Assembly (NCBI RefSeq): GCF_964204865.1
Contig: NC_135264.1
Location: forward strand, 2,232,001 to 2,296,000
Direction of reading: 5' to 3'
DNA from: Styela clava
Taxonomy: Eukaryota; Chordata; Ascidiacea; Stolidobranchia; Styelidae
Length of the DNA stretch: 64,000 nt
Shown: piece by piece, positions 35,102 through 47,783 of the stretch
How positions within the stretch are numbered: position 1 is the stretch's first letter
Layout of the letters: every line of letters starts with the position of its first letter
Notes under the pieces: generated by a model
Seen by the model: only the letters and a program-made list of their open reading frames with translations
Told to the model about the DNA's origin: nothing
Database searches by the model: none
Translations under genes and position numbers: made by a program

Positions 35102-37049
35102 CTTTGATGACAGCAAACACGTTCATATATAATAGACCAGTTTATTTCTCTTCTCAGTTTTGTTATGGTAACTCGATTTTCGTCGATAAAATGTCAACTG
35201 TAAGGTCACAGCAGGACACTTGTTTACGAGCATTCATTTTCATGTTAAAAGGCTACGTCATTTCAAAGCAGTTACAAACTAACTATCTTACAGTAATAAA
35301 TTAAGAAACAAACACGAATAGAACAAACTTTACAACTGAGAAGAAAATGAGTTTTCGTCATCCATCTTTGACTTGCTTTTACCGATTCTGCCCAGTCTGT
35401 AGTATGGTGGCCCATCGTTGTCACGCGTAAAATTGAAAATAAAAATAAAAAATAAAATAAAAAACCGAAAATAAAAAAATTGTTATAAAAAAACATAAAA
35501 AAAATTAAAAAAAAAAATTAAAATTAAAAAAAAAACAAAATAAAAATGAAATAAAAAATAAAAAAAAATTAAAAAAAAAAAAATTTAAAAAAAAAAAAAA
35601 TTGAATAAAAAGAAAATAAAAAGGTTGACAACTATGGTCCGCCACGAAACTGAGTTCACTGATGGATAATTTGGGTTGTTATCAGACAAAGTCTTTTTTT
35701 GCCATTTGCTTTCCGAAGAACTCGCCATGACCATCATAAAAACAAGCAGTAACAAGAAATTCTCAAAGTGAATTGAAACGGAAAGGTAGCCATGGATGAG
35801 ATTTCAACACTTACAAATGATGAAAGTTAAGTATCTTCAGTCGCTTGTGATCAAAGTCTTTTTTAGAAATGAAACAAAAACTGAATGTTCATGTAAACTC
35901 CACTTCTTACGTGTGTGACATCTTGATACATATGCAATTTGCATTATTTACAACTTGATTTAATCATTTTATGTTGGACAAATCTTTACATGCTTGTACA
36001 AAGATTAAAACTTTTCTAACGAATCTATATTTTAGCAGTGTGTTTTGGTTGAGAAGTCCGGATTCATAACTGTTTACGTTCGATGTAAATCATGAGGCGT
36101 CTTTACGTTTTACTATTTCAAACAACTCAATTCATTTTTGGGAAGATGAGTGAAAATACGTTAGGTATTTGAAGTATCGATGAAGCTCAATTAATTACAG
36201 AACGATGAAGGGCTTGGTTGGAATTCGCCACGCAATGGCTGAAATTCGATATCCATTGGTTGAAAGAATTAATTCAAGACAACGAAAGTACATAATCACC
36301 TAAATTCTATACCGTTAGGGTTGCCGACGATACACATTTTTTTTTAAAAAAAAGCACTTAAATCCGTGATTCAAAGTAAGGCTTAGAAATTTTCAAGCCA
36401 GAGTGACAACTGGATCAGGGGATATTGGAAAACGTCAAAATTTGTTAGCATTGCAGCGTTATCATCTTAAGATATGATATTGTGGGTTGAATCTTAGATG
36501 TCTCGTGCTGGTGTATTGTTGAATTGTAATATTCATCACCATTCATTCATCAACTTATGAATGACGAAACAATCATGGCGACATAGCATTGAAACGTTAA
36601 ATGTGTTTAGTACAACCAACCATGATGTATTTTGTCAGCAGGGTTAACAAATTTGGTTATTGAACTTTAAAATAAATCTCTTGATGTGGCTGACTTAATT
36701 AAAGACTATACCACGCTGTGCCACTTCACTTATTTGAGCTAATCTAGCGGGCGGTTTCAAAGACTTTGTAAATACTTTTCAATTTTAAATAAGGATAATT
36801 CATTTTTCACTTTGTCCGTGTACAGTTTCGACTTCTCATAACTTTTTGTGTTAAATGAAACCAGAACATCTTATCGATTGAAACATTTTGGCTTATTGTA
36901 GTGAAAATTAATAACGTTGATTCTCGGCCTCTTGAATATAGTAATTATTTCAATTTAATGACCACAACCTTAATATATAAGTTCATGCGCACATATTAGG
37001 AATAAATCAACAAGCGCATTGATGAGCTTTTTCCGAGATAATAAACTCC
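35102..37049. other. Unit 1 right part, no gene seen
   Basis: Collinear with 51957-53862 in unit 2. No open frame of protein character is shared by both copies. Unit 1 alone carries the A-rich insertion at 35403-35636. Confidence 0.45.
35403..35636. mobile_element. A-rich small TIR element, unit 1 only
   Basis: Between points that are adjacent in unit 2, unit 1 has about 230 bp with ends GTGGCCCATCGTTGTCA and TTGACAACTATGGTCCGCCAC (imperfect inverted repeats) around about 190 bp of nearly pure A/T, mostly A-runs with single T or C. It reads as a MITE whose interior has expanded as low-complexity DNA. Confidence 0.5.
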
Positions 37050-37980
37050 TACCAGTTAAATAATACCTAGCAACCAAAAACATAAATTAGTGGCCTACTG
37101 TATTATTTCCCTAACAAAGTCGTATATCCAAGTTTAGAACATACAAAACAGTGGCCGTTAACCTGGTACATCCTATGATTTACCAAAAACTTGTACCACT
37201 TCGATAGGGAGTACAGGCTGACAGCGGTGTCGTGTACCGAATCGGTCTTATAATATTGGGTATAACTACTATATTTGTATATACACTTACACACAAGACT
37301 GCAAGAGGCTATTTTTAAATGCAATTAAAGAAAATTGACAACTCGTCACGAATGAAGCACAGCGTATATGTTTAAACTTATGCACAACGCAATGCTCTAC
37401 AGTAAAATATCACTCTGTGGACTGATGGCCGAGTATGTATTATTAATACTTATCTTAACTACAATTTTTATGGGTGCTAGTCTACTCATCATTGCACTTT
37501 CTCAATTCAATAATCAAGTTCTAAATTTATTTCAGAATTTCCAGAATATGTCGATTATGATACCGGTAAACTATTTTTCCCTATTTCAGTATTTAGTCCA
37601 ACTGCTGAACTATCTATTTTGTAGTCAAGTACAGGTACGGTGACACTTAATACAGTTATTAGGTATCTGAGAAGGTAGTTGAATACAGTACTCTAATATT
37701 TAAGACTACTCTTTTAGTCTTATATTCTATTAAATATCTACCGGTATAAGTTTGTATTTGCAATGTTTCCACTATTTCATATTGCAGTATTACTACCGGT
37801 ACTGTACTAGACTATATCACCAGTATTATATAAATTCGACATTTAAGCCTGAACTAAGAAATATGGACAAATATCTAAATACAGCAATATATCCCATCAA
37901 ATTGTTTCTGTCACTCTTCTTTAATCTTTATCGGTGTGCGAGTTGACGCGTATTCTGTTTGACTCTTTGTTTTGATTTAT

Positions 37981-38276
37981 TTATTTATTTTTTTTTAAAT
38001 GATCCACAATGTGGATTATTCAATATGTAAATAATAAATAAATTAAATATAAATAAAGATATATTGTGTACCGCAAGTGAACAAACATATATATCAGTAA
38101 TATCAAGATAATTCCATCAGATATAATATTCCATATAATCCAGGGAGTTCCAATAATTCATTTGTTGATTTCGTAATACAAATTACATAGTTTATTTTTA
38201 ATTATTTAGCATGAAAAAACATAATTTTATAATTATTCACAAGTTATTACAAATCATGGCAAGTGCTTTTATATAA
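37981..38276 (-). mobile_element. Short retroposon with 15-bp target duplication, unit 2 only
   Basis: A 296-bp insertion begins with TTATTTATTTTTTTTTAAA (a poly-A-like tail if read on the minus strand) and is flanked by a perfect 15-bp duplication TTTGTTTTGATTTAT (37966-37980 and 38277-38291). This is the signature of target-primed reverse transcription. No tRNA boxes were seen, so it may be the 3' end of a LINE or an untyped SINE. Confidence 0.85.
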
Positions 38277-39616
38277 TTTGTTTTGATTTATGTCAGACTG
38301 TCAAGTGGGCTGAAATAACTGAATAAAGTGGTCGATTTCAATATTAGTGTGGCCGCCAAATTAACGTAGTTATTTTCTTTATCCCTATCAGTACCGGTAT
38401 CGGTGTGACAATTTTTCTCAGAGATCGAATCAGCGACATCAAAAGATCTTGTGCAGGCCGAACGCCACTGACCGTGGACAAAACTTTCTTCAATCTGTGC
38501 GAGATTCACGTGACAGCGACCGCGTTCAAGTAGAATTTATCCGTCACAAACGAAACGATTGGTGAACCGCCTAAGATGTCGATACAAAATTACTAACAAT
38601 TGGAAGCGACGACGAAAAAGCTACGGTACTGTATATGCAAAGCCATATCTACAAACTTTCCTGAATTAACAAATATAATCTGCTCTCGGCATTAATTAGG
38701 TGAAAATGTCGAGGAATAAAGTGGGGCTAAATTAAACGTATTAAAATTAGAGAACGTAACAATAAAATAAACTTTGGGCATGTAAAGATAATGACGGCGG
38801 AAAAAGAAGCATCATCTCAAAAATGTCGTGTCCCACTTAGTATGTTCCCCAGCTTTATATATTTAGGGGGGGTGTTTCGAAATTTAGGGGGTGGTAAATA
38901 ATTTGCTATTAGCGATGAAACTATTTGTATTATTAAAAAATTTGTATGTATTTAAGAAACAATGTACATGAGGGGTCCCCCAAGTTGATTGACGGCGAGC
39001 CAAAATACACAGCAGAATAAAATTGTAGGGCCAGAAAAGAGAGCGAGGAAAAGTGCGCGACGACACGGCTGGGGTTCAGGGCGCGCTTAAGCGCCCTGAG
39101 AAAATTTTGAGAAATAGACACCAAAATAGGCTCTAAGCTAGACATAGCATCGCAGTTTATTATGTAAAGAAATTAATAATTATAATATTTGGCTGATAGA
39201 ATTCCCGAGAAATAAATACCAAGCACGGCTTTCAAGCAAGTACTTGATGAAGTTACTTGTTCATCTAGCACATGGCATCGTATGAATGGCTACTTATGGC
39301 TTGTTTTGTTACACATTTAACATTTTTTTGAACATGTTTGTTTGACTTTTGTATGAATTAAGCAATGAATTAAATTTTGAAATACGCGCGTCAACTGATC
39401 ACAATGGCGTATAAAGTTGTATTCCTTCAGAACTAAAATATTTTGTTGACAAGAAAGACAAATCGCTGAAGTTTGGTTCTTTTCAATAAAGAAATAAAAA
39501 CGCTGCCATTCATCTGAAAATGTCTGTTTCCAGTGACTAGTTTTCGTTTTGTGACATCTTTAAGTTTTCTTAATATACGGCTGATATCTAAAATACTGCG
39601 GTGTGTAATCCTAATA

Positions 39617-39624
39617 CCCATACG
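39617..39624. other. Empty hAT insertion site in unit 2
   Basis: A single CCCATACG with flanks equal to those outside the hAT element in unit 1 (26104-29142). Confidence 0.95.
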
Positions 39625-39903
39625 TATACATAAGATATACCGGTATAATTCAATTGTTACGAAATAAACGTGCTTAAACTGTGATAAAGATGTAAGGATA
39701 GACTGTATCTAAAACTCAAAAGGTACCACATGAAGTGTTAAGCCAATAGTATATATTTACGGTTAAACATATATTTAGGTTCAACTATTTCACTCAAGTT
39801 CGGCGGGCCATTTGACATTTTAGGGGGGGTGATCACCCCCTATAGGGGGTGTAGGGAAATCACTGGTCCCACTTTTAATCCGCGTGTCCGACGTATCCCG
39901 CTT

Positions 39904-40150
39904 AGGATAGGATAAGATTTATATATTTATCCCGAGAAAGAGGAAAGCCGATAAGACGACTTAACCATATGGCAAACCACTTGTGACCGACCAGCTGTTA
40001 CGTGAACCATCCTACGGCGGCGAGACCAGCAATCCTCTGTCACATAGCCAATAGCCATCCCTCCATGGGATTCGAACCTGCGAACCCACTCAGAGTAATT
40101 AGAGGTGCGGTGGATAGCGTACCACGATGAGCCACACCGCCGCCGCGCAC
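39904..40150 (-). repeat. tRNA-derived SINE, unit 2
   Basis: Counterpart of 29424-29670; B box GGTTCGAATCC at 40078-40068, A-box-like TGGCTCATCGTGG near 40133-40121. Same diverged flanking duplication as in unit 1. Confidence 0.75.
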
Positions 40151-40429
40151 TTGTCCCATGTGTCTGACGCATCCCACTAGTCCTACGTGGCTCACTTATT
40201 TAGCACTTGTTCTTGTTTTTCCATATTTCGAATATACATTCAAAAATATCCAGCTGGGTAAGATGCATGAATGATTTACTTGAACAATAAATTAGATGAA
40301 GGAATTTTTGAGGCCGTGGAAATTAGTGTAGAACTATACCCGCGATTAAACCGAAGATTGTAATTTCAATTCATGACACAAGAGATGTATACCGAAAGGG
40401 AACTTTAAAAAACAGACTTTCACAAGTGC

Positions 40430-40886
40430 AGTTTTAAGTATTCTGTGGCATCTGCAGCTGCCGCAAAACCATGGCGGTATTTCCATACCATGGCCGCTAC
40501 GGCCAAAATAATGGCAACTGACTTTTTCAGCTGCCACAAATCAATGTCGAGCTGCCGTTACCGCGGCAGCAAATTGAAAACCAATGGCAGGTAAAATTTT
40601 GCTGCCGTAACCGCGGCAGGTGGGCCGTAAAGACAGGGCTGTCTATTATGGTGACAAATATTGGGTAAGTTGGAACGTTTTTCTTATGGATACAGTTTTG
40701 ATTGATTTGGGGTTAGGGTTAGGGTTTAAGTAGATATAATTCCACATGATCAATTAAAATCTGGTACATTAATTTGTGAATATACCGTTAATACTGATTA
40801 CGGAATACTGAATAGCGCTATAAAACCATGGCAAGAGCTGCCGCGGTTCGTTCGTGGCAGGAGCTGCCATGAAGTGGTAAGAACTG
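40430..40886. mobile_element. Small TIR element rich in CTGCCGC, unit 2 only
   Basis: About 455 bp absent from unit 1 at 29935. Flanks share GACTTTCACA. The ends, GTGCAGTTTTAAG and CTAAGAACTGC-type on the other side, are imperfect inverted repeats. The interior has many CTGCCGC/GCGGCAG motifs in both orientations and a GGGTTAGGGTTAGGGTTT stretch near 40710. It is probably a non-autonomous hAT-like element. Confidence 0.7.
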
Positions 40887-40889
40887 CGC

Positions 40890-42136
40890 CTCGACTTTCA
40901 CACTAATGACCTTTAACCCAAAGTCAAGCATTATGAGGCAATAACTAGCTTAGCGAGCTAGTAGACACAAATCATTGTTAGTTTATATTTTTAACTATTT
41001 TTTCAAATTTGTTGGTTCACTCTTAACTACCAATAACACCTGTACTAGGACTTCCCGAACTGGGGGTCGTGACTCGCAGGGTACCGCAATTTCACTCAAG
41101 GTACTACATCTATTTAGCTTCCCAATATTTTTGAATCAAGCACACAAATAATAAAACCAGTGCAAAACATCAATATAACGATTCACAAAGAATGCATAGG
41201 ATGGGAGAAGCGTCGCGTTTGCATACTTCGAACTGTTTAGCTGTTTATACGTGAACAGGTTCGCGGAAAATTTTAACATGTTGGAAGGAGTCGCGAGTTT
41301 ATAAGCTTTGGAAGCCCTGCCATATACAACTTGAGAAAAATAACAATACTGGAACAGTTTCATGCAGCTCTTTCACAGAAAGATTAAATCTTTCATTCGT
41401 TTTCACAAAACCAAGTGAACTTTACAATATTTCCAATATTTCGTAAAATAAGAGAAAAAAAATTTCGAATCCAAAAGGTATAAAATGGCAAATGTTGTAC
41501 AATACAAAATGCAAGTGCACAAAGTTACACTAGACAGAATGTCGATCACCCTTTTTCTACGCCATGTAATGATAAAAATAGGTACATATTGTCATTTATT
41601 TAGTTTACATGAAATGATCATTTTATTTATTAGTAAATGGGTCAAAAACAGTTTATATCAATTAACAAGTCCCCAAATTTGTGAATGGAATTTATCTGAC
41701 GTGCCTGAGCTTAAACTAGCTTTTATCAGCCATCACAAAAATGCTTTGAAAAGTAGGTGAAAAGGAAGCAGGACGATTTTAGTAGATGCGTCTCGATAGT
41801 AGAGAAATTTGTCGAAAGTTTGTAGACTTAGAAAGAGCTATGTAACTACAATTAATGGCTTTGGAAGCGATGAAAGATTGTGCCAATAAATCTCAAGACA
41901 ATGGATCACATTCTTGAAATAAATAATCTGCATCTTGTTGATGAATTTGAATATTAGTTTGACATTTATCTAACGGAAGTAAGCTATACACACACACACG
42001 CTATACCTGACGACAAAATAGAATTATTTCAATATTCTTTATTAGAAACTTTATTTCATGAAACATTTGATGAACAATTATTACAAAGACAACATATAAG
42101 AAACTATGGAACTTAAATCTGTAATCATAAGAAATC
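40890..42136. other. Unit 2 segment downstream of homeobox gene
   Basis: Counterpart of 29937-31168 in unit 1. The shared frame at 41485-41760 is longer here than its unit 1 partner because of small indels, which argues against a maintained protein. No gene recognised. Confidence 0.45.
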
Positions 42137-43129
42137 CTAACATTTTCCGATCGCTTCGCGTTTGTGAATGTCCAATTTGTTGTTTTCTTCTTCTTGGGGT
42201 TCGCGCTTCTTCTCATTCCTATATCTGATTCTTCTATTTTGAAACCAAACTTTTACTTGCGCATCTGTGAGTCTGAGGTTTTTAGCAAGTATTCGTCTTT
42301 CAATTCCGACCATGTATTGTTGATTGTTGAACTCAGTTTCCAAACGTTCTAATTGTTTCTGAGTGAATGTAGTTCTTGTTCTTTTAGCCTTTTCTGTTGT
42401 TTGAGGTCTGTGTTTCGATAAATGTGAATACATTTTCGGCTGAGTATTGCCATGACCAGCAAAAGCTGAAGTCTCAATCGGTGCATACGATATCGCATGT
42501 TGGCTGTGATTCATTCAATTCTGCTGCACAATTTTGTTTAAACCAGGATATAAATAATATACATCATGGATACGAAAATATATACGACTGTAGCTTTCTG
42601 GATGCGGTAATTGCCGATTGTTTCTTACTTTGGGTTGAGGTAAGTCTGTTGGCACGGAATGAATTTGTCCATATTCTTCTCGTGATTCACTGACACAAAT
42701 TCCACTATCATTTGCACCAGTACATCCAATAATCGATTCGTCGTTTTCTTCAGACGATGCAAAACCAGAATCGAATGAATCATCTTTGGTTTTTGTTGAC
42801 TGTGTAAGCTCTAGTTTTCTCTTTTTGCTTGGGCTTTCGTTCGAATGTCCCAGTAATGCGTCGATAGTGAAAAGAGTTTTTGCTTTTCTTTGTCGGTTAT
42901 TAAATTTTTCCACTTGTTCGGGCGACTCCGAAGTGTCTAGAATTTTTGTATCTTGTGTCTCCTGAATTACAATTGTAACTTTCTTAAAACCCGGATCTTG
43001 ATCAGACGAAAATTTTCTCTTTTTTGTTGTAATATCTTCTGGATCCGGACTTCCTGCGTAATTGAGACGAAGAAATGGCGTCCATTGAGCATTCGAGACA
43101 GCTTGGTAAGGATGGCGGTAAGAAATCAT
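42137..43129 (-). pseudogene. Not-like homeobox gene, unit 2, stop codon before homeodomain
   Basis: This copy matches the unit 1 gene over all 330 codons with no frameshift, but Trp-205 (TGG) has become TGA at 42515-42517. The first 204 codons keep the FTIDALLG repressor motif; the next codon is ATG, which opens a 125-residue frame containing the whole homeodomain. Within the homeodomain, helix 2 differs from unit 1: ERRRLAKKL is ERRILAKNL. Position 50 Gln and Asn51 remain. It may be a pseudogene, an allele with a nonsense mutation, or a source of a short homeodomain-only protein without the repressor motif. The stop depends on one base. Confidence 0.8.
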
Positions 43130-43540
43130 TTTGTATATCTTGGTATCGCTTAGAATTGTGAATGAAATGTTGTAGAATGACTGGTGTGTTTATGACTATA
43201 TGGTATTAGCTTGCTGATAAACGCACTATTTCTAAATAGTTGTTTCAACTTATCAATGTCATAGAGCCAATTAAGATAAATCGCACGCATTTAGTTACTA
43301 AGAATAAATAAAATAGAGATAGTCTCTTTGTATATAAGCGACTCGGTTTTAATATGATAAAACTCAAATACGATAACATAATTACGTTTAATCATATTAA
43401 TAAATTACCGATTATTTAATATAAAGCACAAATGTTTTAGCCAATGTAGCATCTCATCGGAGTACAAAAACATTAGATTACAACCTATGTACCGATAAGA
43501 TTTTATTATCATCTGATGTGTGGCACTGGACACGCGCTTT
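43130..43540 (-). promoter_or_regulatory. Upstream region of unit 2 homeobox copy
   Basis: Conserved with 32162-32560. The minus-strand TATATAC box is at 43336-43330, and most GATA-type sites are kept. Confidence 0.4.
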
Positions 43541-43885
43541 AAATTTAGGTTTATCGAATAGTTAAAAATTTCTAATCATACGCCATGAAATGATCAATAA
43601 CCTTAATAACCCCCAATCCCTAACCTTCAATCAACTTAATAATAATCCGTTTCGGCGCATTGAAATCAAGATAGATACATTGAAAAATTTTCTTAAAATA
43701 AGGAAAACGCCGCTCTAAAATCCCCCTGTAAATGATCAGGAAATCACATCTATGACGAATCGTATATTTTTACAATAAAAACAAAATCTGAAGAAACACA
43801 GAAGTAAATTTCAAGAACAGAGTTGACATATTCACAAAATTCAGACATTTTTATTGATATTCATTATAACTTTTTCCACCTTTTG

Positions 43886-44303
43886 TGCTGCTCGGAGTAT
43901 TTCACAACAGATGTATAGAGGAAGAATTTTGGATTTTGACCCAAAGTCACGCATTATGAGTCAATAATAGGGTAACATATTCATTATGTATTAGCTGAAA
44001 TATCTACAAATAACAAAGTTAACCTTCTTGTGAAGAAAAGGTTTGGTTTGCTGTTAGTAGATACAAATCATTGCTAGTTTATAGTTGAAACCGCAGGCCG
44101 CACCTTTATTTAACATCATAGGCTTTTTAGTAGTTGAAGGCAAAAAACATTTGTTTGTTCTTATATTTTTTATGGCGCTTATAACCTCAGTGGTCTTTTG
44201 CGCCTTTGATCATTTTGAATTCGAAAATCCTATACTAACATATAATACAATATTTACGAATATGTAATTATACAATTGAATCAATTACAATAGGTAATTT
44301 TTT
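43886..44303. other. Older repeat of homeobox 3' flank
   Basis: 43935-44080 resembles 40910-40990 (CCAAAGTCA.GCATTATGAG, then ACAAATCATTG.TAGTTTATA), implying an older duplication of the homeobox neighbourhood inside each unit. No gene. Confidence 0.5.
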
Positions 44304-46535
44304 CTAAATATTTCTGCCCGTAGACAAAACAAATTCGATAACAGTTTCAATAATGTCCATGATAATAAGCACTTCTTCCAAAGTCATTTCCAGTTTAAGT
44401 TTTCTGGCTTTGCTAATGACTGGGCTCCTTTGATGATTATATCGTTGACAATGCAATAGGTAGTGAGCTACGGTCTCAGGTACGAAACAATATTCACAAA
44501 ATCCGTCAGAATGACAGCCAATTTTATGTAAATGTGCATTCAGGGCGCAATGACCACTTTGCAGTCGGAATAAAAGAACTTGATATTTACGTGACAAAGT
44601 TTCGTTTTCCAGTCGTGACATCGTGGTAGGATGAAATCTTTTATAATGGCTTGCTGATTCACTATTAACATATTCCGTATTTCATTTCTCAAACCAATGT
44701 ATCAGAATATGATTTTGCTTCTGAGACGGAAAGTGGCAGAATTGCATCAAGGGAAAGTTTGTTGATTGCTCCTTTTGCCAGGTTATCCACTATTTCGTTT
44801 CCGATAATTCCTACGTGAGCTGGTGACCATAGGAATGTAATTTGTATTCCTTGTTTTGTTAACAACGAGTTTATTGTAGCTATTTTCGCAATTAATATGT
44901 TTACGAATGCGGTTTTCGAAAGGACCTTGAGACAATCTGTTATTATCAATACACGTTCCGGTCTTGTTGTTGCGATCCATCTGAGACAACCCAGAATTGC
45001 GTATAGCTCCGATGTATGTGAAGAGACAAAACGATGTAATTTCAGTTTTTTCTCTACTTTCGCTTGAGGCACATAATATGCAGCACCCACGCCAAATGGG
45101 TTTTTCGAACCGTCAGTGAATACTTGTACATAGTCTTGATAGTTTTCGTGTATATGGTCAAGGAATGACGTTTGAAGTATTGTTGGTGAACAGGTTGTAC
45201 CATAAATCGTTAACGATGTATCAATTTGCGGTGGCGTCATTATCCAGGGAGGAATCTCGAAATTGACATCTTTTGCAACAGAGAAGTCGGTATAAAAGCT
45301 GTTGGTTGTGTTCATATTAAACGTTGCAAATGATGGTCTGTCAGGAAAATATTCTTCCCACGGCTGTTTAAATAATTGTGCTGTAATTTCGCTGTCATGA
45401 GGGATCATTCTGCATTTGTAATGTAGACATTTTCTATAATGTATACTATGTAAAGGCATTTCGTTACACTGGGATTGTAAAGCTATAATAGGAGTACTTA
45501 GAAGCACCCAAGTAAATGCGTAAACATTGTGATTGGATTACGACCAGTTTCCGCAATATAGTCGGAGATGTAAAATAAATTGCTTCCATGCCATACTCGA
45601 TAACTGGTTTTATTATCGCCCTATATACTGTGAGCAATGTATTCTTATTTGCACCCCACTTCGTACCCGATAATGCACGTAACAAATTCACTCTTTTACC
45701 GCATCTTTTTTCTATGTATTCAATATGTTTTCTGTATGTCAATCGTGAATCGAATATGACCTCCCAGGTATTTGCAGTACTTCTCATTTTTAAGACTGGA
45801 TCCTTCTATTTTCAATATTGTATGTGGCAGTTTTCTTCGTCTCGTGAAAAGAATGGCTTTTGATTTTGTTTTCGAGAGGCGAAACCCCCAATCATTGCAC
45901 CAGCAATTAATATTTTCTAGATTAGTTTGGACCTTTGTAAAATGATGATCAATACGTAACTCAACTTCCCAAATGCTGCACTCGTCCGCAAAGAGCGCTA
46001 TGTTTGAAGAAACACACTGGGGCATATCATTTGTCGTAACATTAAAAAGAAGTGGGAATAAAACGCTACCTTGGGGAATTCCGTTATCGAGCTTGAATAT
46101 ATCGGACATTGTGTTGCCGATACGGACTTGAAAGGTACGGATCGACAAAAACGATTTAATCCACATAAAAGATCGACCACGTATCCCAATATTATACAGT
46201 TTGTATAAGAGACCACAACGCCAGACCATGTCGTAAGCCTTTTCTGTATCGCGAAACACTGCTGGAACAGATCTTTTATTTGTCAAAGCTTTATAGATAT
46301 CATCATGTATTCGAAGGATATTATCGGTTGTTGAGCGATGATTTCTGAATCCAGATTGTTTCGTCGTTATCAAACTAAACTTTTCAAGATACCATTTGAG
46401 TCCGTTTGCAATTAGTCGTTCCATTACCTTATATAAGTTGGACGTCAACGAAGTGGGTCTGAATGATGATATAATATAATTTGGTTTGTTAGATTTTAAT
46501 ATGGGAAAAAAAGTTGTGGGAGTATTATTTTGCAT
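44304..46535 (-). pseudogene. Broken LINE (I/Jockey-type) with RT and RNase H
   Basis: Minus-strand frames in order: 46535-45720 holds reverse transcriptase motifs (SFRPTSLTS, AFRD.EKAYD-like block, NGIPQGSVLFPLLF, and LFADECSIW); 45787-45464 continues the thumb (YRAIIKPVIEYG); 45507-44689 holds an RNase H domain (VFTDGSK, SHTSELYAI, ITDCLKVL, WSPAHVGIIGNE); 44621-44304 ends with a C-x2-C...H-x4-C knuckle (CEYCFVPETVAHYLLHC). RT followed by RNase H places it among I-group non-LTR retrotransposons. At least two frameshifts and one stop break it, and the catalytic FADD is FADE. The 5' half (ORF1, endonuclease) is missing, as is usual for LINE insertions. It is absent from unit 1. Confidence 0.85.
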
Positions 46536-47200
46536 TTATGGGGCAAGTGTCTGAGCATAGATAACATATTTATTCATATTTGATTATTGATCTAATGGCA
46601 TGTGTCGTTCGCTTTGCATAAGCTAGCTGCTAGGGCATTGTAAGGTCATAGGCATCAATAAAAAAATTGGACACAGATTATAGGCTTTTCAACACAGAGG
46701 GATTAAAATTACTCGCACATATCAGATTAAACCGAATTCCCGGACCAGCGGTTGGGAACCACTGCTCTAGAGCAGTGCTCGTCAACAGGGTGTATAGTAC
46801 ACCCCAGGGTGTACCAAAAACTTTGAAGGGTGTACCAGGTCGATAGGGTGTACCAGGGGTGTACCGTATACTATATACCGACTGTTGTAAGGTACACACT
46901 ATCACACGATATGCTTCTAACCCAGGAAAGACTTTCGATGGCTGCTAGTTTTCAAGATATCTTTTGGCTTGCAAAATTATATTATCTAACAGCCATATTT
47001 AAAATCACATATCTGTTAAAATTATCGAGAGAAAAGGGTTTGGTATTTTTGAAGCAAGATTGAATCTTGATATTTTTGAAGCAAGATTAGAATATTATGC
47101 GATTTTTCCGATTTTGAATGTCTGGAATATTTCATTGAGACATGTTGATGGGAAAATGGAAACGCAGACATGAAAACCAAGATGAGATCAATTATACATA

Positions 47201-47551
47201 CCGTGTTTCCCCGAAAATAATACCTATAGCCTGGATTTTTGAAAAGTTTTCAATAAAAGCCCTCCCTTTAAAATAAGACCTAATCCTAGTCGATAGCCCG
47301 ACTTTTTTAACCTATTCGATAGTAAGAAACATACGCGATTCAAATGATTAATAATCTATATTTAGGATTTATTTCACATAAAAACGTGTTATTTATGAGT
47401 AAGTATATTTGAAAATCTCGTAATTCTCTACTTTGTAATTTTGTTTTTGATAAATTAAAATAAAAGACATCCCCTCCAAAAAATAAGTCCTATTGATAAT
47501 TATAGAGAGAAAATTGAAACACGACCCTGTCCTATTTTCGGGGAAACACGG
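47201..47551. mobile_element. TA-flanked MITE nested in hAT element
   Basis: A 351-bp element with inverted ends CCGTGTTTCCCCGAAAATA and TATTTTCGGGGAAACACGG, flanked by TA on both sides. It has no coding sequence. Confidence 0.85.
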
Positions 47552-47669
47552 TAAGCATCTTGATGTGCTACTGCTAAACTTCGGAGCCTATTTACTAGAT
47601 GTTGAAAGGTTGCTCTTGAACACATAACTGGTGAACTGCGTGAATTACAATCAGATCTTGTACAAAAAA

Positions 47670-47783
47670 CAGGGTACTCCTGAAGTATGCGCACCAAGAT
47701 GTCGCATAACCTGAACCCTAACCTGGTACACAACTTGAGTCCAGTATGTGCGCCATCTTGGTGCGCTTACTTCAGGAGGTCCA
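47670..47783. mobile_element. Hairpin MITE, GGTGCTCCCG family
   Basis: Arms GGGTACTCCTGAAGTATGCG and its complement, with CACCAAGATG and CATCTTGGTG inside. It is nested in the hAT element at 46773-48135. Confidence 0.7.

Larger units (their letters stand above)
18312..37049. repeat. Tandem block, unit 1 (18.7 kb)
   Basis: Aligns collinearly with unit 2 at 37050-53862. Landmarks: 18312 with 37050, 19251 with 37980, 24707 with 38292, 26103 with 39624, 29151 with 39625, 31169-32161 with 42137-43129, 33050 with 48310, 35115 with 51958, 37049 with 53862. Identity by eye is high (mid 90s percent in most shared parts, lower around 33-35 kb). The unit begins 17 bp upstream of the spastin ATG. The unit 1/unit 2 junction has a 2-bp TA overlap between the two ends. 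Confidence 0.9.
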
